A DNA stretch of 64,000 nt. It comes from Enterococcus diestrammenae. GTDB taxonomy: Bacteria; Bacillota; Bacilli; Lactobacillales; Enterococcaceae. Position 1 is the stretch's first letter. Each line of letters opens with the position of its first letter. Positions 34,009 through 43,208 of this stretch are shown piece after piece. Position numbers and translations under genes: made by a program. The notes below the pieces were generated by a model. It ran no database searches. It had not been told where the DNA came from and saw nothing but the letters and a program-made list of their open reading frames with translations. Where the stretch lies: assembly GCF_009933255.1 (NCBI RefSeq), contig NZ_MAEI01000054.1:372001-436000 (forward strand), in the 5' to 3' direction.

Positions 34009-35100
34009 ATGGATACCATCAAAAATTATTTAGAAACGTTATTTCTAACATTGCCAAAAACGCCCCAGACCCAACAGGCGAAAGCGGATTTGTTAGCGAC
34101 GATGGAAGATCATTACCATGGATTGATTGAAGAAGGCAAGAGTGAAAATGAAGCCATCGGGGCGGTGATTTCCGAGTTTGGCTCCATCGATGAATTGCGA
34201 GAAGAGCTGGAGTTGGCGCAGGAAGAAGCAGAGGATGCCGGAGAGTCTGGTGCAGCCGGAGCGTTTGCCCAGTCCCAACAAGCGGAAAAAGAGGCTGCGG
34301 CGACAGAAGGAGCATGGTCGAAGGCGGTTCCTGATCCCGAAGATTTCAACTGGCGGCAAGCGGGAGGCCGACGAGGCTATGGGTCAGCGGTAAGCTTGGC
34401 GGAGGTGGAGGAGTTTTGGCAGATGATTCGCCAATTTGCGCTGCGCATTGCTGGGGGAATTTTGCTCGGCGCTCTAGGATTTGCCGGGATGATCTTTTTC
34501 ATGGCCTCCATGAGTGAAGGGATCGGGGCGACGATTTTGTTTATCGGGATCGCGGCGGCGGTGGCGTCGTTGATCCATGGGGGGATGCTCTTTAGCCGGG
34601 GGGCCAAACCACTTGCGGGGCGTCCGTATGATGAGGAAGTCCAGCTGGCAGCGGCTTACCATGTGGGAGCGTATCGCAAGAGTTTTAGCTTTTCATTGAT
34701 TGGTGGGATTGCGGCTTTGGTTTTGTCTTTTGCACCGATTTTCCTTTTCTCCTATAGTTATCAGCCAGCATTTGGCGCAGCGTTATTTTTTGCTATCTTG
34801 GGCTTGGGCGCTTTTATGATTATCTACGGGTCGATCATTTACGCCTACTACCGCAAGTTTGCCAATGGGCAGGTGCTGGAGGCGGCTAAAGATGACTACC
34901 CACAACCCTCTGCAACAGAACGCCAACATCCATTGTTTACTGCCTTTACCATCGTTTATTGGCCGGCGGTAGTTCTCTTTTACTTCTTGTTATCCTTTGG
35001 CGCGCATGCTTGGGCGTGGAGCTGGACGGTCTTTATGATTGCCGGACCGGTTTACGCAGCGATCCAAACTTTGGTGCAGGCACGCGACGAACGGGGTTAG
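34009..35100 (+). CDS. PadR-associated membrane protein (permease-prefix / DUF1700-like)
   Basis: A ~363-residue protein. Residues 1-80 form the helical prefix domain typical of PadR partners (YLETLFLTLPKTPQ, LLATMEDHY, GSIDELREEL). A ~65-residue acidic linker follows, then six or seven membrane helices (from ~148 to 355). Function is unknown; partners of PadR regulators often respond to membrane stress or small molecules. ATG 34009 has GGAAAGGG 9 bases upstream; TTG 34000 is an alternative. Confidence 0.8.
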   Translation: MDTIKNYLETLFLTLPKTPQTQQAKADLLATMEDHYHGLIEEGKSENEAIGAVISEFGSIDELREELELAQEEAEDAGESGAAGAFAQSQQAEKEAAATEGAWSKAVPDPEDFNWRQAGGRRGYGSAVSLAEVEEFWQMIRQFALRIAGGILLGALGFAGMIFFMASMSEGIGATILFIGIAAAVASLIHGGMLFSRGAKPLAGRPYDEEVQLAAAYHVGAYRKSFSFSLIGGIAALVLSFAPIFLFSYSYQPAFGAALFFAILGLGAFMIIYGSIIYAYYRKFANGQVLEAAKDDYPQPSATERQHPLFTAFTIVYWPAVVLFYFLLSFGAHAWAWSWTVFMIAGPVYAAIQTLVQARDERG

Positions 35101-35121
35101 AGAATTTGTTATTGATTCGTG

Positions 35122-35152
35122 GACCGTTTCCTTTCGGGGAGACGGTCTTTTT
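35122..35152 (+). terminator. Rho-independent terminator
   Basis: GACCGT / ACGGTC with an extended stem is followed by five T. It ends the PadR operon. Confidence 0.75.
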
Positions 35153-35237
35153 GAGTTTCACAAACAAGCTCCTTTTGAAATGAGAAAGACATCTGGTGTC
35201 GGTTGCGCTTTAATCATGTGGCAACTGCACCAGCTCC

Positions 35238-36077
35238 TTAGCTTTTAGTTTTTTCTGGTTGCCCCCGTCTGCGCCAACCGGTAGGAGAGTAGCCGGTTTT
35301 TTGGCGAAAGAGGTTGGAAAAATAGTGTTCGTCAGAAAAGCCGAGACGGTCGGCGATTTCTTGGACGCTGAGGAGGGTTTCCTTCAATAATAACTGGGCC
35401 AGCTGAATCTTTTTCGTCAAATAATACTCATAGGGGGTCTGATGGAACCAGCGTTTAAACTGGCGAGTCAGCTGGGAGGTGGAGAGATTAGCGGTGCGGG
35501 CGACAGCCGCCACGCTGACGTTTCCAGCTTGCAGGTGATTGTCCAGATAGACTTTGGCACGCCACAAATCTGCTGGCACCAGCTGATGGGACTGAGGCAG
35601 GGTTTCTGCGAGGCTGATCAGTAGTTCATGAAACAGTAAGCTGCAATGACGACTCCGCTGGGTGGGGGTCATGGGTGCTTGTTCGCAAAGGGCGAGCAGC
35701 TGGTTGAAAAGAGTAAAGCGGTCGGTTTGGGGGAAGTGGTAGTGCTGGTGTAAGTGATAGGCTTGCAACAACTGCTCCACGACAGTGCCGGCGACATTGA
35801 TCCAGATTTTGTGCAGCGGCTGCCGGTCGTCGGAGCGGTACCAGTGGTCGTGACCGGCGGGTAATAAATAACAATCCCCCGCCTGAACTTGAAAGCGGTG
35901 GTCATCGATGCGCACCTCGCCTTTGCCAGCGATGACAAACTCGATGGTGGTCACGAGGGACTGCCAACGATCGACTTGGTAGTCGGCAAAAGGGAAGGTG
36001 ATGCCGGCTAGTTCGACGCGAAACTGTTCCGGAGCGGCAAATTGTTCCGGTAAAAAGCTTAAGATGTATTCTTTCAT
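35238..36077 (-). CDS. AraC-family transcriptional regulator
   Basis: A 279-residue regulator with an N-terminal cupin-like sensor (IEFVIAGKGEVRID, AGDCYLLPAGHDHWY) and a C-terminal double helix-turn-helix (VAAVARTANLSTSQLTRQFKRWF, EIADRLGFSDEHYFSNLFRQKTG). This type usually senses a sugar and activates a neighbouring glycosidase. It is divergent from the GH2 gene, so that gene is its likely target. An operator-like inverted repeat lies in the shared upstream region. Confidence 0.93.
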   Translation of the reverse strand: MKEYILSFLPEQFAAPEQFRVELAGITFPFADYQVDRWQSLVTTIEFVIAGKGEVRIDDHRFQVQAGDCYLLPAGHDHWYRSDDRQPLHKIWINVAGTVVEQLLQAYHLHQHYHFPQTDRFTLFNQLLALCEQAPMTPTQRSRHCSLLFHELLISLAETLPQSHQLVPADLWRAKVYLDNHLQAGNVSVAAVARTANLSTSQLTRQFKRWFHQTPYEYYLTKKIQLAQLLLKETLLSVQEIADRLGFSDEHYFSNLFRQKTGYSPTGWRRRGQPEKTKS

Positions 36078-36184
36078 ATCTGCGTGTTTTCCTCACTTTG
36101 ATGGCGTTATCTTGCATGGATTTTGCTGCTTTGGGTCGTATACTATACCTGTATTTGAAAAACGTCAATGGCCGGCGCTGTCTT

Positions 36185-36202
36185 GCGTAGTATTCATTAC
36201 GC
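36185..36202. promoter_or_regulatory. Operator-like inverted repeat, copy 5 (GCGTAGT-N4-ATTACGC)
   Basis: One arm mismatch against GCGTAAT-N4-ATTACGC; it lies in the divergent promoter region, 50 bp before the GH2 gene and about 110 bp before the AraC-type gene. Confidence 0.5.
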
Positions 36203-36252
36203 CTCACCAAGCCCCCACTGACAACCAATAACAATTAATGGAGGTCTCAATT

Positions 36253-38091
36253 ATGACCGTATCTCACACTATCCCTCGTCCAGAACACCCACAACCGCAA
36301 ATGTTGCGGGACAATTGGCGCAATCTGAATGGTCCCTGGCGCTTTGCCTTTGACTTTGGCAAAAGCGGCCAGAACCGCAAGTTTTATGAAGTGACTACCA
36401 CAACTCCCGGACCGGCACCAAAACCCTTGGCTACCGCGGAAAATATCTTTGAAAATCAGTTGACCGCGCCAAATCAAGATCCTTTCGACCATGAAATCAT
36501 CGTGCCTTTCTGTCCCGAATCCAGCCTCAGCGGGATTGGCTACCCGGACTTTATCCCGGCTTGTTGGTACCAACGGGAAATCGAAATCACAGCGGAAGAG
36601 TTGGCGCTAGATGAGGCAGGTCAGCGCCCAACGATGCGCCTGCATTTTGGGGCTGTCGATTATTTCTGTGAAGTCTATGTCAATGGCCAGTCGGTGGGGA
36701 CCCACAAAGGCGGTTACGCGTCTTTTGCCTTTGATATCCAAGATGTGCTGGTCAGCGGAGTCAACACCATCACCGTCTATGCGGAAGATGACACTCGCAG
36801 CGGGCGCCAGCCTCGAGGCAAACAGTCGGGGAATTTTTATTCCGGTGGCTGTGATTATACCCGGACTACCGGGATTTGGCAGACGGTTTGGCTGGAAATC
36901 ATGGCAGCCAGTCACGTGGAGGAAGTGCAGTATTTCCCAAATGTGGCGCAAACCAGCGTCACCATGGCCGTCAAAACAACTGGCCTGCCAACAGAAGAGT
37001 TGACGGTGGCCGTCAGCTACCAAGGGCGACCGATGGCTGAAACAACGGTGGCGGTGACCGGTAATTTCACCACCTTGACCCTGCCTTTAGCTGAAGAGCA
37101 CCTCTGGGAAGTCGGCGCCGGGCGGTTGTATGATGTCACTTTCCGCTATGGCACCGATGAGGTAAGCAGTTATTTTGGCTTGCGAGAAGTGGCGATGGCT
37201 GGCTACAAGTTCCTGTTAAATGGCCAAGCGGTTTTCCAACGGACGGTATTGGATCAAGGATTTTACCCAGATGGCATCTACACCGCGCCGACTGACGAAG
37301 CCTTGCAACAAGATATCCAACTTGCGCTGGCGGCGGGTTTCAACGGTGCCCGCCTCCACGAAAAAGCCTTCGAAGCCCGCTTTTTGTACCATGCTGACCG
37401 AGCTGGCTACCTGGTTTGGGGAGAGATGGCTAACTGGGGGCTGGACTTGTCCCAGGCGGCCAATGTCTACGCCTTTTTACCGGAATGGCAAGAACTGCTG
37501 GCCCGGGATTTCAACCATCCGGCCATCGTGACTTGGTGTCCGATGAATGAAACCTGGAACTACGAAAATCGTCCGCAGCGCAATGAAACCCTGGAGCTGG
37601 TCTACCGAGTGACGAAGCAAATCGATCCGACCCGTCCGGTCATCGACACTAGCGGCAACTACCATGTCATCACAGATATTTACGACATCCACGACTACTG
37701 CCAAGACCCGGCTGAGTTTGCCACTCATTTTGACGGGGAAAAATGGCCCAATGGCGTCTTTCGCGATGAACACGATGCTCGCCAAAGCTATACCAAAGGC
37801 CAGCCGATCAATGTCAGCGAATACGGGGGCATCAAATGGGACCCAGCATCTGATCCTGAAAAAGCGTGGGGCTACGGGGATGCACCGAAGACGGAAGCCG
37901 AGTTTATCGCGCGCTACCAAGGCTTGACGGATGTCTTATTGGACAATCCGCAGATCTTCGGTTTCTGTTATACCCAGCTGTATGATGTGGAACAAGAGCG
38001 CAACGGCCTGTACAACTACGACCGCAGCGAGAAGTTTGACATGACTCTTTTCAAGGCAATCAATTCCCGAAAAGCCGCGATTGAAGAGTAA
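36253..38091 (+). CDS. Glycoside hydrolase family 2 enzyme (beta-galactosidase/glucuronidase type)
   Basis: A 612-residue GH2 protein without a signal peptide, so it acts on an imported oligosaccharide or glycoside. The order is sugar-binding jelly roll (~1-190; GPWRFAFD, CWYQREIE), immunoglobulin-like domain (~190-290) and TIM barrel (~290-610). The acid/base glutamate lies in WCPMNETWN near 433 and the nucleophile in NVSEYGGIKW near 523. ATG 36253 has GGAGGT 7 bases upstream and is preferred over the in-frame ATG 36238. Short for a LacZ, closer in size to beta-glucuronidase-type members; substrate unassigned. A glucarate pathway is present further right. Confidence 0.88.
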   Translation: MTVSHTIPRPEHPQPQMLRDNWRNLNGPWRFAFDFGKSGQNRKFYEVTTTTPGPAPKPLATAENIFENQLTAPNQDPFDHEIIVPFCPESSLSGIGYPDFIPACWYQREIEITAEELALDEAGQRPTMRLHFGAVDYFCEVYVNGQSVGTHKGGYASFAFDIQDVLVSGVNTITVYAEDDTRSGRQPRGKQSGNFYSGGCDYTRTTGIWQTVWLEIMAASHVEEVQYFPNVAQTSVTMAVKTTGLPTEELTVAVSYQGRPMAETTVAVTGNFTTLTLPLAEEHLWEVGAGRLYDVTFRYGTDEVSSYFGLREVAMAGYKFLLNGQAVFQRTVLDQGFYPDGIYTAPTDEALQQDIQLALAAGFNGARLHEKAFEARFLYHADRAGYLVWGEMANWGLDLSQAANVYAFLPEWQELLARDFNHPAIVTWCPMNETWNYENRPQRNETLELVYRVTKQIDPTRPVIDTSGNYHVITDIYDIHDYCQDPAEFATHFDGEKWPNGVFRDEHDARQSYTKGQPINVSEYGGIKWDPASDPEKAWGYGDAPKTEAEFIARYQGLTDVLLDNPQIFGFCYTQLYDVEQERNGLYNYDRSEKFDMTLFKAINSRKAAIEE

Positions 38092-38280
38092 ATTTTTGGA
38101 GGAGTTCGGTTGTAGCGGACCCGCAGCGCGATGTCAGTGCCCCTTGATAGCAAAGATCAGAATAACTGATTATCGTTGTCAGTTAAGGGCTTTCGGTAAG
38201 GCTTTCAACGGCTTCCTGTTACAATACAAGTAGGGTGGTTGGAGCATACGTCACTCAAAAATAACTAGGAGGTTTTTTAA

Positions 38281-38703
38281 ATGAGCTTAGATTATTCAGA
38301 TCGTGGAAAACAACCAGTTGTAGCAGACATTGAAGCATTGACCCTTGAAAACGACAATTACCGGACGACCATCTGGACCGGCGATAAGTTGCAAGTCACC
38401 GTGATGGCCATCCAACCTGGCGATGACATCGGCCTTGAAATCCACCACGGCATCGATCAATTTTTGCGCATCGAATCCGGGACAGGCTTGTGCAAAATGG
38501 GACCCGCCGCAGACAATCTGACTTTTCAACAACCAGTCAAAGACGATGACGCCATCTTTGTGCCTGCCGATACTTGGCACAATGTGGAAAACACCGGGAC
38601 AGAACCTTTGAAACTTTATACCATCTATGCCGGACCAGATCACGTCAAAGGTACGGTGCATCCGACGCATGAAGATGCCCGCAACGATCCTAACGAAAGC
38701 TGA
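38281..38703 (+). CDS. Cupin-domain protein
   Basis: A 140-residue single cupin. Two metal-binding motifs are visible: GLEIHHGIDQFLRIESG (around 58-74) and DTWHNVENTG (around 99-108). Members of this group are small enzymes or binding proteins, often linked to carbohydrate metabolism; the function is unassigned. AGGAGG lies 8 bases before the ATG. It follows the GH2 gene with a 189-base gap that holds no obvious terminator, so co-transcription is possible. Confidence 0.85.
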   Translation: MSLDYSDRGKQPVVADIEALTLENDNYRTTIWTGDKLQVTVMAIQPGDDIGLEIHHGIDQFLRIESGTGLCKMGPAADNLTFQQPVKDDDAIFVPADTWHNVENTGTEPLKLYTIYAGPDHVKGTVHPTHEDARNDPNES

Positions 38704-38796
38704 GGCACCTGAAAAAAGTACCAGACTCGCCCAAAAGACGGTAAGGCCGGGGCTACGTCGCTACTAATTAGCGTGAAGTTTGGCAAGCTATCAGTA

Positions 38797-38842
38797 AAAG
38801 CAGCTGCTCTTTCAATTTTTTATTGAGAGAGCAGCTTTTTGA
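38797..38842 (+). terminator. Rho-independent terminator
   Basis: AGCTGCTCTTTCAAT pairs with ATTGAGAGAGCAGCT (one mismatch), followed by five T. It lies in the 313-base gap between the cupin gene and asd, which otherwise holds only the asd promoter region. Confidence 0.85.
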
Positions 38843-39016
38843 TTGCACCCGGCAGGATGATGTGGAACAAGCGCCCATCGACTTAAATGATTACGACCGA
38901 AGTACGTCGCGGTTTGGCTAATTCGTTCGGATTTTTCTGACAATTTTAGGGAAATCAGCTGTTTTTCCGTGGGGAATGTGGTAGAATGGCACAAATATGA
39001 CATAGGGGTGTTGTGA

Positions 39017-40069
39017 ATGACTGGTTATAATGTTGCGGTTGTGGGAGCGACTGGCGCGGTGGGGACCCGCATGATTGAAATGCTGGCACAGTCCACCTTA
39101 CCATTGGGAGAAGTAAAATTGTTGGCATCGGCCCGTTCAGCTGGCCAGACGCGCCAATTTAAAGGACAAGACTTAGTAATTGAAGAATTGGTACCGGAAT
39201 CTTTTGAAGGCGTAGACATTGCCTTGTTTTCTGCGGGAGGCGGCATTTCCAAAAAATTTGCCCCAGAAGCAGTCAAACGGGGGGCTGTGGTTGTGGATAA
39301 CACCAGCGCTTTCCGGATGGATCCCGAAGTGCCTTTGGTGGTGCCAGAAGTCAATAGCGAGGCATTGAAGGCACACAAGGGAATCATCGCCAATCCCAAC
39401 TGTTCCACTATCCAAATGATGGTCGCCTTGGAGCCGATTCGCCAAGTAGCTGGCCTGAAGCGGATCATCGTTTCCACTTATCAAGCCGTCTCTGGTGCCG
39501 GTGCAAAAGCGATGGCAGAGCTGAAACGGGAGTCGCAAGCTTATCTGTCAGGCACTCCGGTAGCCGACTTGCAACCGGAAATTTTGCCTTGTGGTGGGGA
39601 CAAAAAACACTATCCGATTGCTTTCAACGCGCTGCCACAAATCGACGTGTTTGCGGAAGAAGACTACACCTATGAAGAGTGGAAGATGATCAACGAAACC
39701 CGCAAAATCATGGAGGACGACACTATCAAAGTGGCCGCAACCTGTGTGCGGATCCCAGTCTTTGCCGGTCATTCCGAGTCCGTCTATATCGAAACCGAAA
39801 AAGTCATCCCGGTCTCTGCGGTGAAAGAACTCTTAGCCAAAGCGCCAGGCGTCGTCTTGGAAGACGATCCCAGCCAACAAATCTACCCCCAAGCGCTAAA
39901 TTCGGTGGGTAAAAAAGAAACCTTCGTAGGCCGCTTGCGTCGGGACCTCGACGTAGCAGAAGGCCTGCACATGTGGGTTGTTTCAGACAACTTGCTAAAA
40001 GGCGCCGCTTGGAATTCGGTCCAAATCGCAGAAACCTTGCACGAGCTGGACTTGGTGCGGGTGCCGTAA
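39017..40069 (+). CDS. asd: Aspartate-semialdehyde dehydrogenase
   Basis: A 350-residue Asd of usual length. The NADP-binding motif [15 protein letters not shown] is at the N-terminus, the catalytic cysteine lies in NPNCSTIQM near residue 128, and the substrate-binding [11 protein letters not shown] and FAGHSESV segments follow. It reduces aspartyl phosphate to aspartate semialdehyde, the branch point to lysine, diaminopimelate, threonine and methionine. Here it is monocistronic, with AGGGGTG before the ATG and a terminator behind. Confidence 0.97.
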   Translation: MTGYNVAVVGATGAVGTRMIEMLAQSTLPLGEVKLLASARSAGQTRQFKGQDLVIEELVPESFEGVDIALFSAGGGISKKFAPEAVKRGAVVVDNTSAFRMDPEVPLVVPEVNSEALKAHKGIIANPNCSTIQMMVALEPIRQVAGLKRIIVSTYQAVSGAGAKAMAELKRESQAYLSGTPVADLQPEILPCGGDKKHYPIAFNALPQIDVFAEEDYTYEEWKMINETRKIMEDDTIKVAATCVRIPVFAGHSESVYIETEKVIPVSAVKELLAKAPGVVLEDDPSQQIYPQALNSVGKKETFVGRLRRDLDVAEGLHMWVVSDNLLKGAAWNSVQIAETLHELDLVRVP

Positions 40070-40085
40070 CACTGATTAATAAAAA

Positions 40086-40125
40086 AGAAGCGAATCTCAG
40101 GGCTATGCTGAGGTTCGCTTTTGTT
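40086..40125 (+). terminator. Rho-independent terminator
   Basis: AAGCGAATCTCAG pairs with CTGAGGTTCGCTT (one G-T pair), flanked by an A-run and TTTTG. It closes asd. Confidence 0.88.
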
Positions 40126-40249
40126 ATCTGAAGAAAAGCTTAATCTCTCTTTGAATGGGGAAACTCTTTTGACAGGTATTGAAGGAAAGCGTATTCTGAA
40201 AGTAGAAAAGAGCACCGCCATTATGGGTCAACCTAAGGAGTGAGAGCAG

Positions 40250-40543
40250 ATGAAACGTTATTTAGGAATCGCTTTAGCCGTCATCGCCGTGTTAGGAATT
40301 GGTGCGTTAGAAATCAATGATGTCTTGACGTTAACCATGGCGAACTATCTGTTGGCGGCAGTACTGGTCTTCGGCGGACTGCTAATTGTCGCTTTCAAAA
40401 TGTATTTTTTATCCAGCATTGTACCGGTCAAAGCTAAAGGCGACTACACCGCTGAGCAGCAAAAATTGGCACGCGCATCCGGTTGGGTCGTGCTGGGGTT
40501 AGGGGTGCTGATCGGTCTATTGACAGCAGTAGGAGTGTTATAA
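40250..40543 (+). CDS. Small membrane protein (97 aa)
   Basis: A 97-residue protein with three hydrophobic helices (about 4-24, 32-54 and 76-96) and a soluble loop KAKGDYTAEQQKLARAS between the last two. No family recognised. AAGGAGTGAG precedes the ATG. The next gene starts 30 bases later, so the two may be co-transcribed. Confidence 0.75.
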   Translation: MKRYLGIALAVIAVLGIGALEINDVLTLTMANYLLAAVLVFGGLLIVAFKMYFLSSIVPVKAKGDYTAEQQKLARASGWVVLGLGVLIGLLTAVGVL

Positions 40544-40573
40544 AATTAGGGGTGAGAAGGGGTTTAAAAAAAG

Positions 40574-40954
40574 ATGACAGCAAAAAATCAACCAGAACAG
40601 GAAACAACTGGAGAAAATGCTGAAGCGGCGATGATCCAATTAGGTTTGACTGGTGTAGGTCCGGTTAAAATAATCGTCAAAGGGCATGTAGAAAAGACAC
40701 AGCCTGAGAATGGTGAAGGAAACGGAGCCAGTGAGCAGAGGGCGTTGCCTGCTAATTCACCTACAACCAAAATTGCCGTGGTTTCGGTTGTTTTTCTCAC
40801 TTTAGATGCGACTTTAGCTGAAAGACGTTTACGGGATTTGAAAGCCAGCGACCCCAGCAGTTGGTATATGGTCTACAGTTGCCCATGGGACACGGATTTG
40901 ACCACGTTGGCTCACTATCCCTCAGTCGCAGTGACGGCAGAAGATTTTCAATAA
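40574..40954 (+). CDS. Unrecognised small protein (126 aa)
   Basis: A soluble 126-residue protein of unknown family. Residues 1-65 are polar and low in structure, and residues ~66-126 (KIAVVSVVFLTLDATLAERRL, DPSSWYMVYSCPWDTDLTTL) look like a small folded domain. It lies between a small membrane protein and a clear terminator, which supports a real gene. Confidence 0.6.
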   Translation: MTAKNQPEQETTGENAEAAMIQLGLTGVGPVKIIVKGHVEKTQPENGEGNGASEQRALPANSPTTKIAVVSVVFLTLDATLAERRLRDLKASDPSSWYMVYSCPWDTDLTTLAHYPSVAVTAEDFQ

Positions 40955-40957
40955 AAT

Positions 40958-41001
40958 GAGGAAACCATTTCGGAGCAAAAGAAGTGGTTTCCTTGTTTTT
41001 T
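40958..41001 (+). terminator. Rho-independent terminator
   Basis: GGAAACCA and TGGTTTCC flank a 17-base loop and are followed by TTGTTTTTT. Confidence 0.85.
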
Positions 41002-41068
41002 AGTAGTGAAAATGGCCGGCGCTTTGCTATTGATTAACAAAAACAGCAATACTTTTCCCTTAAATGCT

Positions 41069-41091
41069 ATTTAAGTACATTATACTTAAAT
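41069..41091. promoter_or_regulatory. Perfect 9-5-9 operator overlapping a promoter
   Basis: ATTTAAGTA and TACTTAAAT, separated by 5 bases, overlap TATACT (41081-41086), a likely -10 of the aldo/keto reductase gene. A repressor bound here would block the promoter; the regulator is not identified. Confidence 0.65.
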
Positions 41092-41179
41092 GTTTGCCTA
41101 ATCTGGTGGCTTTCTGATATGATGAAGCAAAGATTGGTTGGCCGCTACCAAAAAAGTAGCGGTAAATTTTTGATTTGGA

Positions 41180-41194
41180 TTGAAAGCGCTGTTA
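41180..41194 (+). promoter_or_regulatory. cre-like site
   Basis: TTGAAAGCGCTGTTA matches the cre consensus WTGNAANCGNWNNCW except for one position (T for the last C). It lies downstream of the promoter and 53 bp before the aldo/keto reductase start, a position compatible with CcpA roadblock repression. Confidence 0.4.
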
Positions 41195-41247
41195 TCTTTG
41201 CTCCAGATCAACTACCAATCATCAATCATCAGAAAGGGTGTTTGCAG

Positions 41248-42246
41248 ATGTACAAAGCAGCGGAAAAACGTTATGACGGAGTGCAGGTGCGTCATGCCGG
41301 GGATACGGGGCTGATGTTGCCACCGATTTCCTTGGGGCTCTGGCGTCATTTTGGGAGTCGCGATCCATTGCGTGAGCGACGAGAAGTTATTTTAAAGGCC
41401 TTTGACAAAGGCGTCTTTCACTTTGATTTGGCGAACAATTACGGCAATGATGGTGCCGATTTTGGCTCCACAGAGTCCCTGTTTGGCGAAATTATCAAGC
41501 AAGATTTGGGGCCGTATCGCAACGAGCTGGTGATTTCTTCCAAGGCCGGCTACGAGATTCACGATGGCCCTTTTGGTATCGGCACCTCCCGCAAGTCGTT
41601 GTTGCAAGGCATTGACGATTCGTTGCGGCGAATGAATCTGGATTACGTAGATATTTATTACGCTCACCGTTACGACGACCGCACGCCGATTGCCGAAACC
41701 GTCAAGGCGCTAGATGATATCGTGCGTCAAGGCAAGGCCCTCTACGTCGGGGTGTCCAACTATGAAAAACCCCAGCTACAAGAAGCCATCGCGTTATTCA
41801 AAGAGTTGAAAACACCTTTTGTTTTGGATCAGATGAGTGCCAATATGCTAAAAAATGAACCAGAAGAAACCGGACTATTACAGGTTTTACAAGATGCCGG
41901 TGCCGGTCTGATTGCCTATGGCCCACTGGCGGAAGGCTTGTTGTCAGAGCGTTATTTACAAGGAATTCCTGACACGGTAGCGTTGCATCGCACCAACAAA
42001 GACTTGCTGGATCAAGGCAAGGAAGTTTTGGTCCAAAAGCTCAATGATTTGAACAACGTTGCCAGCCAAAGAGGCCAAACCCTCAGTCAGCTAGCGTTGG
42101 CTTGGTTGTTGAAAGATCCGGTGGTCACTAGCGTCATCATTGGGACCACCAGTGTCGAGCATTTGGAAGACAACTTAAAAGCTGCGGAAAATCTCACCTT
42201 TAATGGTGGCGAAATCGCAGCCATCGAAGGCATTTTGGCTCGGTAA
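41248..42246 (+). CDS. Aldo/keto reductase (YghZ/Gpr-like)
   Basis: A 332-residue AKR with the TIM-barrel residues in place: DLANNYG (Asp, Tyr near 56-61), SSKAGYEI (Lys near 93) and YYAHRYD (His near 136). LGLWRHFG and the GPFGIGTSRKSLLQG segment resemble the L-glyceraldehyde-3-phosphate reductase/YghZ group, NADPH enzymes that detoxify aldehydes. ATG 41248 has AAAGGGTG 7 bases upstream; the frame is open earlier, but that stretch contains the operator and promoter region. It is monocistronic with a terminator behind. Confidence 0.9.
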   Translation: MYKAAEKRYDGVQVRHAGDTGLMLPPISLGLWRHFGSRDPLRERREVILKAFDKGVFHFDLANNYGNDGADFGSTESLFGEIIKQDLGPYRNELVISSKAGYEIHDGPFGIGTSRKSLLQGIDDSLRRMNLDYVDIYYAHRYDDRTPIAETVKALDDIVRQGKALYVGVSNYEKPQLQEAIALFKELKTPFVLDQMSANMLKNEPEETGLLQVLQDAGAGLIAYGPLAEGLLSERYLQGIPDTVALHRTNKDLLDQGKEVLVQKLNDLNNVASQRGQTLSQLALAWLLKDPVVTSVIIGTTSVEHLEDNLKAAENLTFNGGEIAAIEGILAR

Positions 42247-42280
42247 AACCCGAGCAGTTGGCTGAAGATGTCCTTATAAA

Positions 42281-42337
42281 ATAACCAAGTAAGCAGGCTA
42301 GCTGTGGGCAGGCGGGCCTTGCTAGCTTGGTTTTTTT
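42281..42337 (+). terminator. Rho-independent terminator
   Basis: AACCAAG with GGCTAGC pairs with GCTAGCTTGGTT across a GC-rich loop, followed by seven T. It ends the aldo/keto reductase transcript. Confidence 0.75.
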
Positions 42338-42416
42338 CTGTCGATTTGGCTAGTCTTTTGAGGAGCGGCTTGCTACAATTAACAAAAGATAACTTGCGAA
42401 AGAAGGCGTGATTTCC

Positions 42417-42974
42417 ATGGATAATGCTGATGAAAACTTGATGATCCGATCAATTCAAGTGGCGGATTTGCCTGAACTATGGGCCCTTAGTTATGGTCCC
42501 AAAGCGGATTTGGAGTGGCTGAAATATAACGGACCTTACTTTTAAGACCCGCTTCAAGACTGGCAAACCTATCGAGAAGGTTGGGGACAGAAGGCCTTGG
42601 ACAATCCCTTACGTCGCGGAATCCAGTGGCAAGGTGAGTTAGTGGGAGAGGTTTCTGCTTATTGGTCAGATGGTGACTTGCGGCAGTGGTTGGAGATCGG
42701 CATTGTGCTTTACGATCGCCAGTGTTGGGGGCAAAAAATCGGCGAGAGGGCGTTGAAGTTGTGGCTGACGGAACTTTTTAACCGATTTGACTATTTGCCT
42801 CACATCGGTTTTACCACCTGGTCTGGTAATCCGGGAATGATGCGGCTAGGAGACAAAGTGGGGATGCAAAAAGAAGGCGTGATTCGTCAGGTGCGCTATT
42901 GGCAAGGGCGCTACTACGATTCTGTGAAATACGGCCTTCTGCGGGCGGAATGGCAGCAGTGGCAAACGAGTTGA
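42417..42974 (+). pseudogene. GNAT acetyltransferase broken by an in-frame TAA
   Basis: The frame from ATG 42417 reads 42 codons (ENLMIRSIQVADLPELWALS, LEWLKYNGPYF), meets TAA at 42543-42545 and continues in the same frame for 143 more codons to a normal end. The whole is a RimJ/RimL-like N-acetyltransferase of ~185 residues, with the acetyl-CoA region around CWGQKIGERALKLWL and the tail MRLGDKVGMQKEGVIRQVRYW. Only one base change seems needed to restore it. A restart at TTG 42597 would lack the first beta-strands. Recent inactivation or a sequence error are both possible. Confidence 0.8.
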
Positions 42975-43208
42975 AGCAGGGAGAAATAAAAAAAAATGGT
43001 TGTGATATTTGCCTTATGGTTCTTGGTATTTTATTGCTGGAAACATTTGAAGATTTATAATCGTTCTTAGCCAGTCGAATGAGCCTTCTATGCCTAGAGG
43101 ATTTTGAATAATTAAGATGGAATTGGAGATAAATGTAGCTGATTGTAAACTAATGTATACGTTTATTCGGTTTTGTGGTATAATGATAGGGGATTAGGAG
43201 GGATGATA

